Below, piece by piece: positions 25,960 through 36,391 of a stretch of 64,000 bases of DNA. The position numbers and the translations under genes are program-made. The DNA comes from an uncultured Ilyobacter sp. (GTDB lineage: Bacteria; Fusobacteriota; Fusobacteriia; Fusobacteriales; Fusobacteriaceae). The stretch covers positions 124,001-188,000 of the forward strand of contig NZ_OY764864.1 in NCBI RefSeq assembly GCF_963668515.1. Reading direction: 5' to 3'. Below the pieces are notes generated by a model that ran no database searches, had not been told where the DNA came from, and worked only from the letters and a program-made list of their open reading frames with translations. The first letter of the stretch is position 1. Every line of letters starts with the position of its first letter.

Positions 25960-26293
25960 AATGATAATTTTTAGAAAATTTAAAAGATAAAAAAGTATAA
26001 TTTAGATAGAGGTGATTAAAAAGGAAAATTAGCTTTGAAGAATATAAATACTTTGTGAGAAAATTTAATTTTTTAAGTGCTGATATCTGGAATTTTTTAT
26101 TTTTGAAAAAACTTAAAAAAGTCCGAAAAATGAAAAATAACGAATCAAATGCTTAAAATCCAGGTGAAAGACAAAGTTAATTCCCTGTAAGTGGGGATGG
26201 ATGGATTTAGAGGGAAGAAGCTTATCTGTTATAATCTGATTAAGATGTAAAGAGTATAGGAAAATAAATATTGAATTGAATGAGGGGGATAGA

Positions 26294-27355
26294 ATGGCAA
26301 AGACAAAAAAAGAGATAGCTGACAAAGATAAGGCATTAGAAGTGGCGATGAAACAGATACAAAAGGATTTTGGAGAAGGTTCAATAATGAAACTCGGGGC
26401 TAATACTCATATGAATGTAGAGACAATATCAACGGGAAGTATAGGTATAGATATGGCCCTCGGACTCGGGGGTGTACCTAGAGGAAGAGTGGTTGAGATA
26501 TACGGGGCAGAGAGCTGCGGAAAGACAACTGTAGCACTTCATATAGTGGCAGAAGCACAAAAAAAAGGTGGTATAGCAGCATTTATAGATGCAGAACATG
26601 CTCTAGATCCGGCTTATGCAAGGGCTCTAGGTGTAGATGTAGACGAACTGCTCATATCACAGCCTGATAACGGAGAACAGGCCTTGGAAATAGGAGATAT
26701 GCTTGTGAGATCTGGAGCTGTAGACGTAATAGTAGTAGACTCTGTGGCAGCTCTTGTACCAAAATCAGAGATAGAAGGAGAGATGGGAGACCAGCAAATG
26801 GGACTTCAGGCTAGGCTCATGTCCAAGGCTTTGAGAAAACTCACAGGAAGTCTAAATAAATCCAAAACAACAATGATATTCATAAATCAAATAAGGGAAA
26901 AAATCGGAGGATTTGGATTTGGACCTCAGACCACAACTACAGGTGGAAGAGCACTTAAATTTTACTCATCTGTAAGAATGGAGATAAAAAGAATAGGTAG
27001 TGTGAAACAGGGAGATAATGTAATAGGAAATGAGACCTCAGTTAAGATAACAAAGAATAAGATAGCTCCTCCTTTTAGAGAGGCGAAATTTCAGATCATG
27101 TACGGAAAGGGTATCTCAAGAGCCGGGGAGATACTAGATATGTCTATAGACAATGATATAGTTTCAAAATCAGGAGCATGGTTCAGTTATGGGGATGTAA
27201 GATTGGGACAGGGTAAGGAAAATGTAAAATTAAGACTAGAAGAGGAAAAGGACCTTCTAGGAAATATAGAAATGGATTTGAACAAAATTCTTTTTCCCGA
27301 AGTTCAAGTAAATGAAAAGGCAGAAGATGAAGATACTGAATCTCAAGAGAAATAA
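26294..27355 (+). CDS. recA: Recombinase RecA
   Basis: The 353-residue protein is a full-length RecA. Walker A is GAESCGKTT, the Walker B strand is [15 protein letters not shown], and loop L2 is [22 protein letters not shown]. It forms the filament for homologous recombination and SOS signalling. I chose ATG 26294 (MAKTKKEI) after GAGGGGG, not the upstream in-frame ATG 26276. The acidic C-terminal tail ([13 protein letters not shown]) is normal for RecA. recX overlaps its 3' end, so the two are co-transcribed. Confidence 0.97.
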   Translation: MAKTKKEIADKDKALEVAMKQIQKDFGEGSIMKLGANTHMNVETISTGSIGIDMALGLGGVPRGRVVEIYGAESCGKTTVALHIVAEAQKKGGIAAFIDAEHALDPAYARALGVDVDELLISQPDNGEQALEIGDMLVRSGAVDVIVVDSVAALVPKSEIEGEMGDQQMGLQARLMSKALRKLTGSLNKSKTTMIFINQIREKIGGFGFGPQTTTTGGRALKFYSSVRMEIKRIGSVKQGDNVIGNETSVKITKNKIAPPFREAKFQIMYGKGISRAGEILDMSIDNDIVSKSGAWFSYGDVRLGQGKENVKLRLEEEKDLLGNIEMDLNKILFPEVQVNEKAEDEDTESQEK

Positions 27356-27878
27356 ATTATACTTAGAGGATGATGAAATAATAGATGTAAGTCCTGATAT
27401 AATTTATGAGATGGGACTCTCTAGAAAAGAAGAGCTGAGTATAGAGGAGTATAAAAGGGTGGTCTATCTGGCTGCCCTTTCAAAGTCCTACTATTTATTA
27501 TCTAGAAGAGATCATACTTCTAAGGAGCTAGAGAAAAAACTACGAATGAAATTTCGGGAAAAAGAAATAATAAGAAGAGTAATTTCGGAGATAGAGGGAA
27601 AAGGGTATATAGACGACTATTCCTACGCAAGGTCCTTTATTGAAAAAAGCAAAGACGGAAGGAAAAAAATAGAATATGACCTGAGAGCAAGGGGGATAAA
27701 ATCTGAGGTTATAAGAGAAGCCTTTGACGAGGAAGGTGATAAAGAAATTCCTAAGATAAAAAAGCTTTTGCATAAAATAAGTGGAAAGCCATATGATAAG
27801 AAAATAAACTATCTTTTGAGAAAGGGCTTTGACTATGAAAATATAAAAAAAGCTCTAGAGGACGAAGATGAAGAATAA
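27327..27878 (+). CDS. recX: RecA regulator RecX
   Basis: The protein has about 183 residues (ATG 27327 after AAAAGG; ATG 27312 would add five). It shows the three-helix RecX repeats: [37 protein letters not shown] and [15 protein letters not shown]. It modulates RecA filament growth. It overlaps recA by 29 bp in another frame, a common recA-recX coupling. An N-terminal stretch ([19 protein letters not shown]) precedes the repeats, as in Firmicute-type RecX. Confidence 0.85.
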   Translation: MKILNLKRNKLYLEDDEIIDVSPDIIYEMGLSRKEELSIEEYKRVVYLAALSKSYYLLSRRDHTSKELEKKLRMKFREKEIIRRVISEIEGKGYIDDYSYARSFIEKSKDGRKKIEYDLRARGIKSEVIREAFDEEGDKEIPKIKKLLHKISGKPYDKKINYLLRKGFDYENIKKALEDEDEE

Positions 27879-27941
27879 CTTTGTAAAAATAGTATTTTAT
27901 GATAATATTACGAGAGTAATATTTTAATTGGGAGTGGTTTT

Positions 27942-28673
27942 ATGTTGGGTTTGGTACTGGCTCTTGTTAGTGGGCTGAGTTTTTTTATTTATATGACAAT
28001 ATTTTATCTTCCTATAATAGTGTTTTCAGGGGAAGAAAAGTCGGCACGGCTTGCAAGGAGAGAATTTAAAAAGTTTGGAACCTGGGTTCTAGGAGCTATA
28101 GGGGCTAAGCTTGAGGTTATCTACGAAGATAAAGAGGCAGTAGAAAATCTCAAAGCAAAGGATGGAATAGTGGTGGTAGGAAACCATCAGAGTAATATGG
28201 ATATTCCGGTACTGCTGGCAGGATTTCCTTTTGTTGTAGGATATGTAGCTAAAAAAGAGATGGAAAAATGGCCTTTTTTCGGAGTGTGGATGAAAAAATC
28301 TCAATGTGTATTTCTAGACAGAAGTAACCCGAGAGAGGGAATAAAAAGTATAAAAAAAGCTGTGGAGGTTATAAAGGCCGGTTATCCAATAGCAATCTTC
28401 CCCGAGGGAGAAAGATCGGAAACCGGAGAAATAGGGGATTTTAAAAAAGGCAGCTTTAAGCTGGCAACTGAGACAAAGGGAGTAATAGTACCTGTGACAA
28501 TAAAGGGTACATATGAGATCCAAAGAAGAGGCAGTGTAGTAACTAAAATGGGTAAAAATGTAAAACTTATAATAGCAAAACCAATATATGTAAAGGATAT
28601 GGAGACTGCTGAAGTAAAGAAGCTAGACAAAATAGTAAGGGATATAGTTGTGGAGAACTTTGAGAAATTTTAG
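27942..28673 (+). CDS. plsC: 1-acyl-sn-glycerol-3-phosphate acyltransferase PlsC
   Basis: The 243-residue protein has an N-terminal membrane helix (LGLVLALVSGLSFFIYMTIF) and the acyltransferase blocks NHQSNMD (an H-x4-D motif) and FPEGERSETG. It makes phosphatidic acid in the inner membrane. GGAGTGG precedes ATG 27942. It is 63 bp downstream of recX and may share that transcript. Confidence 0.88.
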   Translation: MLGLVLALVSGLSFFIYMTIFYLPIIVFSGEEKSARLARREFKKFGTWVLGAIGAKLEVIYEDKEAVENLKAKDGIVVVGNHQSNMDIPVLLAGFPFVVGYVAKKEMEKWPFFGVWMKKSQCVFLDRSNPREGIKSIKKAVEVIKAGYPIAIFPEGERSETGEIGDFKKGSFKLATETKGVIVPVTIKGTYEIQRRGSVVTKMGKNVKLIIAKPIYVKDMETAEVKKLDKIVRDIVVENFEKF

Positions 28674-28796
28674 TTCTCCATTTTTTTATTTCCAGGTCAC
28701 ATAAGTTACCGAAAAATAAAAAAAAGTGTATTAATATGTTCTTGAAAATAAAAAATGAAGATGTCGTAAAATTCTTTAGTAACTTGATAAAAAAAC

Positions 28797-28825
28797 TTGA
28801 AAAAATTTTCATATTGTGTTATTCT
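28797..28825 (+). promoter_or_regulatory. Upstream promoter in the plsC-pflB gap
   Basis: TTGAAA (28797-28802) and TATTCT (28820-28825) are 17 bp apart. It lies 340 bp before pflB in a 489-bp gap (28674-29162) without genes, so pflB may have two promoters. Confidence 0.5.
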
Positions 28826-29008
28826 GCAATAAAATGTAACTGTTACAAGAGAGAAAAGGTTTCAAACGAAAATAGGAAGTATAGGTTAACAAAATAAGTC
28901 TTTTAGAAGAGGCAAAATTAGGATTTTAATGAAAAAAAAACATTACTAAGATAATAAAAGAATGGACAAGTGGATAATGTGTCGTCAAATAGGACAGTGT
29001 AATAATGT

Positions 29009-29037
29009 TTGACATAGTTTAATACTTGTGATATACT
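29009..29037 (+). promoter_or_regulatory. Main pflB promoter
   Basis: A near-consensus pair, TTGACA (29009-29014) and TATACT (29032-29037), with 17-bp spacing. It leaves a leader of about 120 nt before ATG 29163, where TAGGAGGA forms the ribosome site. Confidence 0.75.
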
Positions 29038-29162
29038 TATTCCGAAATTGTTAATAAATTCTCTAAAATCTAAAACTTTAATTAACTTTAAAGAGATTGT
29101 GTCAAGTGTCGTTGAAAATTGTATTTTATAACTATAATATAAAAATCTAGGAGGAACTCAAT

Positions 29163-31394
29163 ATGTTCGAACAATGGCAAGGGTTTAAAGGGGATCTCTG
29201 GAAAAAAGAGATCAATGTAAGGGATTTTATCCAAAACAACTATACTCCGTATAGAGGGGACGAGAGCTTCTTAGTTGAGCCAACTGATGCTACTAAAAAA
29301 CTATGGAATAAGCTTACAGAGATGTTTAAGGTGGAGCAGGAAAAAGGTGTCTATGACGCTGAGACAAAAGTTCCTTCTGCATTAGATGCATATGGCCCTG
29401 GATACATAGATAAAGATCTTGAGAAGATCGTAGGGGTACAAACTGATAAGCCACTAAAAAGAGGAATCTTTCCTAAAGGTGGAGTAAGACTAGTAGAGCA
29501 GGCTCTTGATGCTTACGGATATAAGATTGATGAATTTACAAAAGAAATCTTTACTAAATACAGAAAGCACCATAACCAAGGTGTATTTGATGTATATACT
29601 CCTGATATAAAGGCAGCTAGAAGTAACGGTCTAGTAACTGGACTTCCTGATGCTTACGGAAGAGGAAGAATAATCGGAGATTACAGAAGAATAGCTGTCT
29701 ATGGAATGGACAGAATTATCGAAGATAAAAAATCTCAGCTTGAGATATTAAATGTAAGTGAAATGTCAGATGAAATAATCAGAAGAAGAGAAGAAATATC
29801 TGAGCAAGTAAGAGCTCTTCAAGCATTTGGAAAAATGTGTGCTTCTTACGGGTTTGACGTATCAAAGCCAGCTAAGACAGCTCAAGAAGCTATACAGTCT
29901 GTATATTTTGGGTACCTTGGGGCAGTAAAAGACCAAGATGGTGCTGCAATGTCTCTTGGAAGAACTGCAACATTCCTTGATATCTATATCAGCAGAGATA
30001 TCGAAGCTGGAAGACTAACTGAAGAGGAAGCTCAAGAGTTTATTGACCACTTCATCATGAAGCTTAGAATAGTAAGATTCTTAAGGCCGCCTGCATATAA
30101 CGAGTTATTCTCAGGAGATCCAGTATGGACAACTGAAGTTCTTGGTGGAGAAGGTACAGACGGAAGAACTCTTGTAAGTAAAACATCATTCAGATACCTA
30201 AATACATTATATAACCTAGGACCAGCACCAGAGCCAAATCTAACAGTTCTTTGGTCTGCAAAATCTCCACAAAACTGGAAAAATTTCTGTGCAAAAGTAT
30301 CTATCGATACATCGGCACTTCAATATGAAAATGACGATCTTATGAGACCTCAATTCGGAGACGACTATGCAATAGCTTGTTGTGTATCTCCTATGAAAGT
30401 AGGAAAAGGGATGCAGTTCTTCGGGGCAAGAGTAAACCTTCCTAAAGCTCTCCTTTATGCAATAAACGGCGGAAAAGATGAGAAATCAGGAAAGCAGGTT
30501 GCACCTCACTTTGCACCGATAACTTCTGAATACCTTGACTTTGATGAGGTAATGGAAAGATATGAAGAAGTACTTAAGTGGCTTTCTGGAGTATATGTAA
30601 AAGCTCTAAATATCATCCACTATATGCATGATAAATATGCTTACGAAACATTTGAAATGGCTCTACATGATTTAGAGATCGAAAGAACTCAAGCTCACGG
30701 AATAGCAGGAGTTTCAATCGTAGCAGATTCACTTGCAGCTATCAAAAACGCAAAAGTAAAAGTAATAAGAGACCAATCAGGAATGGCTATTGACTTCGAA
30801 ATCGAAGGAGACTATGTACCATATGGAAATAACTGTGACGAAACTGATCAATTTGCAGTTGACATCACTAAAAAATTCATGAACATGATAAGAACTCACA
30901 AAATGTATAGAGGAGCAAGACCTACTCAATCTATCCTTACTATAACTTCGAACGTTGTATATGGTAAGAAGACAGGAGCTACTCCTTGTGGAAGAAAAGC
31001 TGGTAAACCATTCGGACCAGGAGCAAACCCAATGAACGGAAGAGATAGAAAAGGAGCTATAGCAGCCCTTACTTCAGTAGCTAAGCTTCCATTTGAAGAT
31101 GCAAACGATGGAATATCTTATACATTTGCAATCACACCTGCTACTCTTGGAAAAGAAAAAGAGGACAGATGTAATAACCTTATAAATCTTCTAGATGGAT
31201 ACTTTACTCCAACTGGTGGACATCACCTAAATGTCAATGTATTTGACAAGGCACTTCTTGAAGATGCAATGGAGCATCCTGAAAAGTATCCACAGCTTAC
31301 AATAAGAGTATCAGGATATGCTGTAAACTTTACTAAACTTAGTAGAGAGCAACAGCTTGATGTTCTTTCTAGAACAATCAACGAAAGAATCTAA
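29163..31394 (+). CDS. pflB: Pyruvate formate-lyase PflB
   Basis: The 743-residue glycyl radical enzyme has the adjacent catalytic cysteines C406-C407 ([10 protein letters not shown]), which distinguish formate acetyltransferase from other GREs, and the radical loop RVSGYAVNF (Gly718). It converts pyruvate and CoA to acetyl-CoA and formate in mixed-acid fermentation. The dedicated activase gene follows at 31530. It is a second, separate GRE system from that at 10219. Codon use is typical of a highly expressed gene. Confidence 0.97.
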   Translation: MFEQWQGFKGDLWKKEINVRDFIQNNYTPYRGDESFLVEPTDATKKLWNKLTEMFKVEQEKGVYDAETKVPSALDAYGPGYIDKDLEKIVGVQTDKPLKRGIFPKGGVRLVEQALDAYGYKIDEFTKEIFTKYRKHHNQGVFDVYTPDIKAARSNGLVTGLPDAYGRGRIIGDYRRIAVYGMDRIIEDKKSQLEILNVSEMSDEIIRRREEISEQVRALQAFGKMCASYGFDVSKPAKTAQEAIQSVYFGYLGAVKDQDGAAMSLGRTATFLDIYISRDIEAGRLTEEEAQEFIDHFIMKLRIVRFLRPPAYNELFSGDPVWTTEVLGGEGTDGRTLVSKTSFRYLNTLYNLGPAPEPNLTVLWSAKSPQNWKNFCAKVSIDTSALQYENDDLMRPQFGDDYAIACCVSPMKVGKGMQFFGARVNLPKALLYAINGGKDEKSGKQVAPHFAPITSEYLDFDEVMERYEEVLKWLSGVYVKALNIIHYMHDKYAYETFEMALHDLEIERTQAHGIAGVSIVADSLAAIKNAKVKVIRDQSGMAIDFEIEGDYVPYGNNCDETDQFAVDITKKFMNMIRTHKMYRGARPTQSILTITSNVVYGKKTGATPCGRKAGKPFGPGANPMNGRDRKGAIAALTSVAKLPFEDANDGISYTFAITPATLGKEKEDRCNNLINLLDGYFTPTGGHHLNVNVFDKALLEDAMEHPEKYPQLTIRVSGYAVNFTKLSREQQLDVLSRTINERI

Positions 31395-31408
31395 TTTTTA
31401 ATTTTAAA

Positions 31409-31441
31409 GAATAAGGGGAATCCTAAGGATTTCCCTTATTC
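31409..31441 (+). terminator. Hairpin between pflB and pflA
   Basis: A 15-bp stem (GAATAAGGGGAATCC with GGATTTCCCTTATTC, loop TAA) lies after pflB, followed only by a scattered AT-rich stretch. It probably lowers readthrough into pflA or protects the pflB mRNA 3' end. Confidence 0.6.
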
Positions 31442-31529
31442 AACTTATTTAATAATTTTTAATAGGGGGATTTTATAAAAAATCTTCGTATTAAGAGTTA
31501 TAGAAATAATTATAAAGGTGGAGATAAAA

Positions 31530-32264
31530 ATGGCTAAATTATTGGGTAAATTACACTCTTATGAGAGTTGTGGAACTGTAGATGGACCTGGGCTTAGATA
31601 TGTCGTTTTTACACAGGGATGTCCTTTGAGATGTAAGTATTGTCATAATCCAGATACTTGGCATATGTCAGACGCTAGTTATGAAGAAGATGCAAATTAT
31701 GTGGTGAAAGAGATAGTAAGATATAAGCCTTTTTTCAAAAATGGAGGAGGAATGACCCTATCAGGTGGAGAACCTTTTATGCAGGCTGAATTTGCAAAGG
31801 AGCTATTTAGACTGTGTAAAGAAAACGGTATCAATACAGCGGTGGATACAAGCGGAATATATCTCAATGATACAGTCAAGGAAGCACTAGAATATGTGGA
31901 CCTGGTCCTTTTAGACATAAAGTGTATAGATCCGGAAATATACGAAGATCTCACGAAGGTGGAGTTAGAGCCTACACTTAAATTTGCAAAATATCTTTCA
32001 GATATAAAAAAACCTGTATGGATAAGGCATGTCCTTGTACCTGGGATCACTGACAGAGAGGATTTGCTGGAAAAATTGGGGGACTTTGTAGCGAGTCTTG
32101 AGAATGTAGAGAGAATGGAAATACTTCCTTACCACAGCATGGGAGAATATAAGTGGGAAGAGATGGGATATGAATATGAACTTAAGGGTGTAGAACCACC
32201 TACAAAGGAAGCTGTGGAAAAAGCCAAGGAGATATTCAGAAAAAAAGGTGTACCAATAAGGTAG
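31530..32264 (+). CDS. pflA: Pyruvate formate-lyase activating enzyme PflA
   Basis: The 244-residue radical SAM protein has the cluster motif CPLRCKYCHNPDT and the glycine-rich GGGMTLSGGEPFMQ. It lacks the ferredoxin insert seen in the activase at 9230, as expected for PflA. It installs the glycyl radical on PflB. I chose ATG 31530 after AAGGTGGAG; the GTG 12 bp upstream overlaps this ribosome site. Confidence 0.95.
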   Translation: MAKLLGKLHSYESCGTVDGPGLRYVVFTQGCPLRCKYCHNPDTWHMSDASYEEDANYVVKEIVRYKPFFKNGGGMTLSGGEPFMQAEFAKELFRLCKENGINTAVDTSGIYLNDTVKEALEYVDLVLLDIKCIDPEIYEDLTKVELEPTLKFAKYLSDIKKPVWIRHVLVPGITDREDLLEKLGDFVASLENVERMEILPYHSMGEYKWEEMGYEYELKGVEPPTKEAVEKAKEIFRKKGVPIR

Positions 32265-32300
32265 TTTTATCTAAAACTGAACACTAGATCGTTCTTAAAC

Positions 32301-32329
32301 TTGTCAAAGAATAGAATACATGATAGAAT
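32301..32329 (+). promoter_or_regulatory. Promoter for the SulP permease gene
   Basis: TTGTCA (32301-32306) and TAGAAT (32324-32329) are spaced by 17 bp, about 65 bp before the start codon. Confidence 0.6.
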
Positions 32330-32393
32330 AGTGTCTGATTTGTGAAAAATAGTTTCTTAGAATATATTAGTTTGTATTTTGACAGGAGGAATG

Positions 32394-33920
32394 ATGAGTA
32401 ATTTTTTAAAAGGAAAATTGAATATCAAGGATGATGTCTTGGCTGGACTTACTGTGGCTTTTGCCCTGGTTCCAGAAGTTGTTGCCTTTGCTTTCGTAGC
32501 AGGGATTGATCCTATAGTGGGGCTTAATTCGGCAGTTATAATAGGACTTTGTACGGCTATTTTTGGAGGAAGACCTGGGATGATTTCCGGGGCGGCAGGA
32601 AGTATAGCCGTAGTATTTACCGCATTGGTGGCCTTGCATGGTGTAGAGTATTTATTTGCCACAGTTGTGGTTATGGGTATAGTCCAGATACTGGTAGGAG
32701 TTTTTAAATTTGGAAAATTTGCCAGAATGATACCACATTCTGTGATGCTAGGATTTGTAAATGGTCTAGCAATCGTAATATTTTTAGCTCAACTGAATCA
32801 ATTGAAGATAGACGGCGTATGGATATCTGGACCTCAGCTATATGTGGTTTTAGGTTTAGTGGCACTGACAATGGGTATAATCCACTTTCTTCCGAAGCTT
32901 ACAAAGGCTGTACCGGCTTCACTAGTAGCAATAGTTGTTACAACTGGTCTATCTATGTACAGTAATAAGATGGGAATCCATATACCAAATGTTCTTGAAT
33001 TTTCTAAGGGTGGTATAGCTGGAGAGCTGCCTAAATTTCATATCCCAGAAGTACCTCTGAATTTTGAAACTTTAAAAATTGTACTTCCTTTTGCAGTGAC
33101 GGCGGCAATGGTAGGACTTATCGAGTCACTTCTCACAATGTCTCTTATCGATGATCTTACTGACACCAGAGGACAGGCCAACAGGGAGAGCATCGGACAG
33201 GGAATAGGAAACTTTATGAATGGACTAATGGGTGGAACCGGTGGTTGTGCTATGATAGGACAGTCTATGATCAACCTAACAAGTGGGGGGAGAGGAAGAA
33301 TTTCCGGAGTATCCACGGCCCTTGCTTTATTATCATTTGTGCTCTTTGGTTCAAAAATCATAGGTGTAATTCCACTTGCAGCTTTGGTCGGTGTAATGTT
33401 TATGGTTGTTATTGAAACCTTTGCTTGGGAAACCCTGAAATACAGGAAAAGGATACCTAAAAAAGATTTCCTTATCATCCTTATTGTTGCGATAATAACT
33501 GTAGAGCATGATCTGGCTCTAGCAGTAATAGTGGGAATAATAATATCAGCTCTTATCTTTGCATGGGAAAAGGGAAAAAGAATCTCGGCAGAAATAAAAG
33601 TCAATGAAAATGGAACTAAAGTATATATTTTAGAAGGCCCCCTGTTTTTTGGCTCTGCAGCAAACTTCAAAGATTTGTTTGATGTACAGAATGATCCTGA
33701 AGTTGTGGCAATTGACTTTTGTAAATCAAAGGTTACAGACCACTCGGCTATAGAGGCGATTAATAATATAACAGACAAGTACAGACAGGCTGGAAAAAAG
33801 CTGAAGCTTAAACATCTGAGCAGAGACTGTAATGAACTTTTGAAAAATGCAGAAGAGATAATAGAGGTAAATATTGTAGAAGATCCAAAATATTTTGTGG
33901 CAGACAACGAACTTGCCTAA
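32394..33920 (+). CDS. SulP (SLC26)-family anion permease with STAS domain
   Basis: The protein has about 508 residues: a membrane core of 12-14 helices (GLTVAFALVPEVVAFAFVAG; AAGSIAVVFTALVALHG) and a C-terminal STAS domain from about residue 400 (VYILEGPLFFGSAANFKDLF; VVAIDFCKSKVTDHSAIEAI). The family imports sulfate, bicarbonate or other anions; the substrate cannot be told here. Start ATG 32394 has AGGAGG four bases upstream (ATG 32391 is too close). It is a single-gene unit with its own promoter and terminator. Confidence 0.85.
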   Translation: MSNFLKGKLNIKDDVLAGLTVAFALVPEVVAFAFVAGIDPIVGLNSAVIIGLCTAIFGGRPGMISGAAGSIAVVFTALVALHGVEYLFATVVVMGIVQILVGVFKFGKFARMIPHSVMLGFVNGLAIVIFLAQLNQLKIDGVWISGPQLYVVLGLVALTMGIIHFLPKLTKAVPASLVAIVVTTGLSMYSNKMGIHIPNVLEFSKGGIAGELPKFHIPEVPLNFETLKIVLPFAVTAAMVGLIESLLTMSLIDDLTDTRGQANRESIGQGIGNFMNGLMGGTGGCAMIGQSMINLTSGGRGRISGVSTALALLSFVLFGSKIIGVIPLAALVGVMFMVVIETFAWETLKYRKRIPKKDFLIILIVAIITVEHDLALAVIVGIIISALIFAWEKGKRISAEIKVNENGTKVYILEGPLFFGSAANFKDLFDVQNDPEVVAIDFCKSKVTDHSAIEAINNITDKYRQAGKKLKLKHLSRDCNELLKNAEEIIEVNIVEDPKYFVADNELA

Positions 33921-33925
33921 AAGGA

Positions 33926-33952
33926 GCAGCCTGGTTTCAGGCTGTTTTTTTT
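33926..33952 (+). terminator. Rho-independent terminator after the SulP gene
   Basis: The stem CAGCCTG/CAGGCTG (33927-33933 and 33938-33944) is followed by eight T. Dispersed element copy 3 begins at the next base. Confidence 0.9.
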
Positions 33953-34542
33953 AATTAACTCAAGTTACTACCTGAAAGAAATTCTTATAAATTACTGAAT
34001 TTATCTGAATATCAGAATCAAAAGATTTTGTCACGAATGGACACTAATAAAAGATAGGGAAATTAACACGAATAAGGACAAAAGCTTTTGGTCACAGAGA
34101 AAAGAAGAGAGTATCACGGAGGAGAGCGATATTAAAGTCAAAAGATTTTATCACGAATGAACACCAATAAAAGATAGGGAAATTAACACGAATAATAACA
34201 AAATCTTTTGGTCACAGAAGACACAGAGACAGGAGAAGAGTTTCATAGAGAAGATCTTTTGAATTTTCAAGTCGCAGGGCTTATACAGGAAAGAGCCGCA
34301 CTCAGCCGTCATACAGAATAAGTTAAGGCAGTTCAAGGAGCGATAGCGACTATGAAACACCTTATCCAGTGGATGAGCAGGGAACCGAGGACTGTAGCTC
34401 ATAAAGGCGTCAAAAGAAATATATACTCACTAGACATTTGAAAATTCTTGAACTTTTGGTTACTTTTCTTTCAAGAGAAAAGTAACGAATCCTTATAAAT
34501 TCAATACTTTAATTTGAAATAAAAGAGCAACTTAGGTTAATT
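33953..34542. repeat. Dispersed element copy 3 (two 120-bp units, terminal inverted repeats)
   Basis: This 590-bp copy starts with AATTAACTCAAGTTACTAC and ends with the near complement GAGCAACTTAGGTTAATT (34525-34542). Two 120-bp units begin at 34018 and 34138, and the 3' module carries the same hairpin as the other copies. It is nearly identical to copy 2 over the shared part, which suggests recent spread or gene conversion. The following 296 bp (34543-34838) hold no gene; a TATAAT at 34795-34800 probably drives tsaD. Confidence 0.8.
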
Positions 34543-34838
34543 ATATAGGGTTCTGTCTTAAGACTTATTTTATAAATGTCCAAAAGGACTTAAAATTATT
34601 TTGAATTACCTTTAGAAAATTCTTTGAAAAATGATTTTAGTAGTCTTTTTAGACGTGTCTATTTTTTTGTCAGTTTACTTGGACAAGTAAAGAAAATAAG
34701 CAAGGTTTTTATTTAATGGTTTTTATGAAGATTTAGTACTTGATTTAATCGGTTAAGAGGTGTTTGGATTCTTTTTTTTTTAGATGTTTAATGGTATAAT
34801 TTTAAAACGGAACCAATTACAAAAGGGAGTTGAAAAAA

Positions 34839-35852
34839 ATGATAATTTTGGGAATAGAAACTTCCTGCGATGAGACTTCTGTTTCAGTGGTCAGAGACGG
34901 GAAGGAGATCCTTTCAAATATAATATCTTCACAGATAGAGATACATAAAGAGTACGGCGGGGTCGTGCCAGAGATAGCATCTAGACACCATATCAAAAAC
35001 ATAGCTGCCATAATGGAGGAAAGTTTATCTGAGGCGGGGGTGACTCTAGACGACGTAGACTATATAGCTGTAACTTATGCTCCCGGACTTATAGGGGCTC
35101 TCTTAGTGGGCTTGTCATTTGCAAAGGGGATATCCTATGCCCATGACATACCGATAATACCTGTACATCATATAAAGGGGCATATCTACAGCAACTTTGT
35201 GGAAAATGACGTGAAGCTTCCGCTTATTGCCCTGGTAGTATCTGGGGGACACACAAACATAGTGCATATAGATGAAAATCATAAGTTCACCAATCTCGGG
35301 GGAACTTTAGACGACGCTGTGGGAGAGAGCTATGACAAGGTATCTAGGGTCATGGGTCTCGGATATCCAGGAGGACCTGTGATAGACAAGCTGTCATACC
35401 TAGGGGACAAGGACTCTATAAAGATGCCTGAACCTAAGGTGGGAGAGTATGACTTCAGCTTTTCCGGGATAAAAACTTCTGTGATAAATTATGTGAATAA
35501 GATGAAGATGAAGGGTGAGACTTTCAGAGAGGAAGACCTGGCGGCGGCTTTTCAGAATAAGGTAGTGGAGATACTGTGCAAGAAGACCATAGCGGCAGCG
35601 ATAGAGAAAAAAGTAAGCAATATAATAATAGCAGGAGGAGTAGCTGCAAACTCACTACTCAGGAAAGAACTGAAAGAGAAGGCTAAAAAATCAGGTATAG
35701 AGGTGTACTATCCGTCTATGGGTCTGTGTACGGATAATGCAGCAATGATAGCTGTGGCAGGATATTATAAGGTGACATACGGAGATGAAAAAAACAAATT
35801 TGGTGATCTAAGGCTAAACGGAATAGCCACCCTGCCTATAGACAGGGACTAG
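34839..35852 (+). CDS. tsaD: tRNA N6-threonylcarbamoyladenosine synthase subunit TsaD
   Basis: The 337-residue protein has the Kae1/TsaD metal site HHIKGH and the motifs GIETSCDETSVSVV, APGLIGALLVGL and GGVAANSLLR. With TsaB, TsaE and TsaC it makes the t6A modification next to the anticodon of ANN-decoding tRNAs. I chose ATG 34839 after AAAGGGAG (TTG 34830 overlaps that site). The first prepilin gene starts 9 bp after its stop, so tsaD probably heads the pilus operon transcript. Confidence 0.95.
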   Translation: MIILGIETSCDETSVSVVRDGKEILSNIISSQIEIHKEYGGVVPEIASRHHIKNIAAIMEESLSEAGVTLDDVDYIAVTYAPGLIGALLVGLSFAKGISYAHDIPIIPVHHIKGHIYSNFVENDVKLPLIALVVSGGHTNIVHIDENHKFTNLGGTLDDAVGESYDKVSRVMGLGYPGGPVIDKLSYLGDKDSIKMPEPKVGEYDFSFSGIKTSVINYVNKMKMKGETFREEDLAAAFQNKVVEILCKKTIAAAIEKKVSNIIIAGGVAANSLLRKELKEKAKKSGIEVYYPSMGLCTDNAAMIAVAGYYKVTYGDEKNKFGDLRLNGIATLPIDRD

Positions 35853-35860
35853 GAGGGAAA

Positions 35861-36376
35861 ATGAGGAAGAAGCTGGGGACGAGCTATACAGAGGTGCTTA
35901 TTGCCATATCAATATTTTTGGTGGGAGTGATCCCTTTATTAGCCAGCTTAAACTCATCCTTTGAAGCCACTATTTACAATAAAAACTTTACCAAGGCTTT
36001 AGAGTACAACAGACAGCTCATGGAGGAGATAAGTTCCTATCTTCCCACAGAGGTAAGCGGTTACGATGATCTAGATGAAATCTATGACGAGATAGAAGAG
36101 ATGTATGTGGCTAGAAGTGAAAGTTCGGCAAATGGTATCTATAAGATGCCTGACTGGGACGGTAGTGACTTTGATTTTGATGAAGATTCTGATTCGGACG
36201 GGATCAAGGACAAACTTGTGGACGAAAGAATGTACAGGACGGTTGACGTAGGAACTTTTAACGAAGGCACTGATGACAGTTTTGATATTACAATAACAAG
36301 TTACCTGACCAGGAACGACGAATACCTTGCTCAGAGCATCTTAAAAATAAATCTTGTGGACGAAACGTCTGAATAA
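35861..36376 (+). CDS. Prepilin-like (minor pilin/pseudopilin) protein 1
   Basis: The 171-residue protein has a class III signal: a short basic leader (MRKKLG), then TSYTEVLIAISIFLVGVIPLL with Glu at position +5 after the likely cleavage. It resembles PilV/GspI-type minor pilins. The remainder is very acidic, with a run of Asp around residues 105-118 that could bind calcium. GGAGGG precedes the ATG. It is the first of three prepilin-like genes upstream of the PilM-to-secretin genes and probably part of a pilus tip or pseudopilus initiation complex. Confidence 0.75.
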   Translation: MRKKLGTSYTEVLIAISIFLVGVIPLLASLNSSFEATIYNKNFTKALEYNRQLMEEISSYLPTEVSGYDDLDEIYDEIEEMYVARSESSANGIYKMPDWDGSDFDFDEDSDSDGIKDKLVDERMYRTVDVGTFNEGTDDSFDITITSYLTRNDEYLAQSILKINLVDETSE

Positions 36377-36391
36377 TGTGGAGGTGAGTCT

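Noticed and set aside
26150..26293. LexA/SOS box upstream of recA
   Set aside because: Neither a GAAC-N4-GTTC nor a CTG-N10-CAG dyad is visible; only a TATAAT at 26230 was found.
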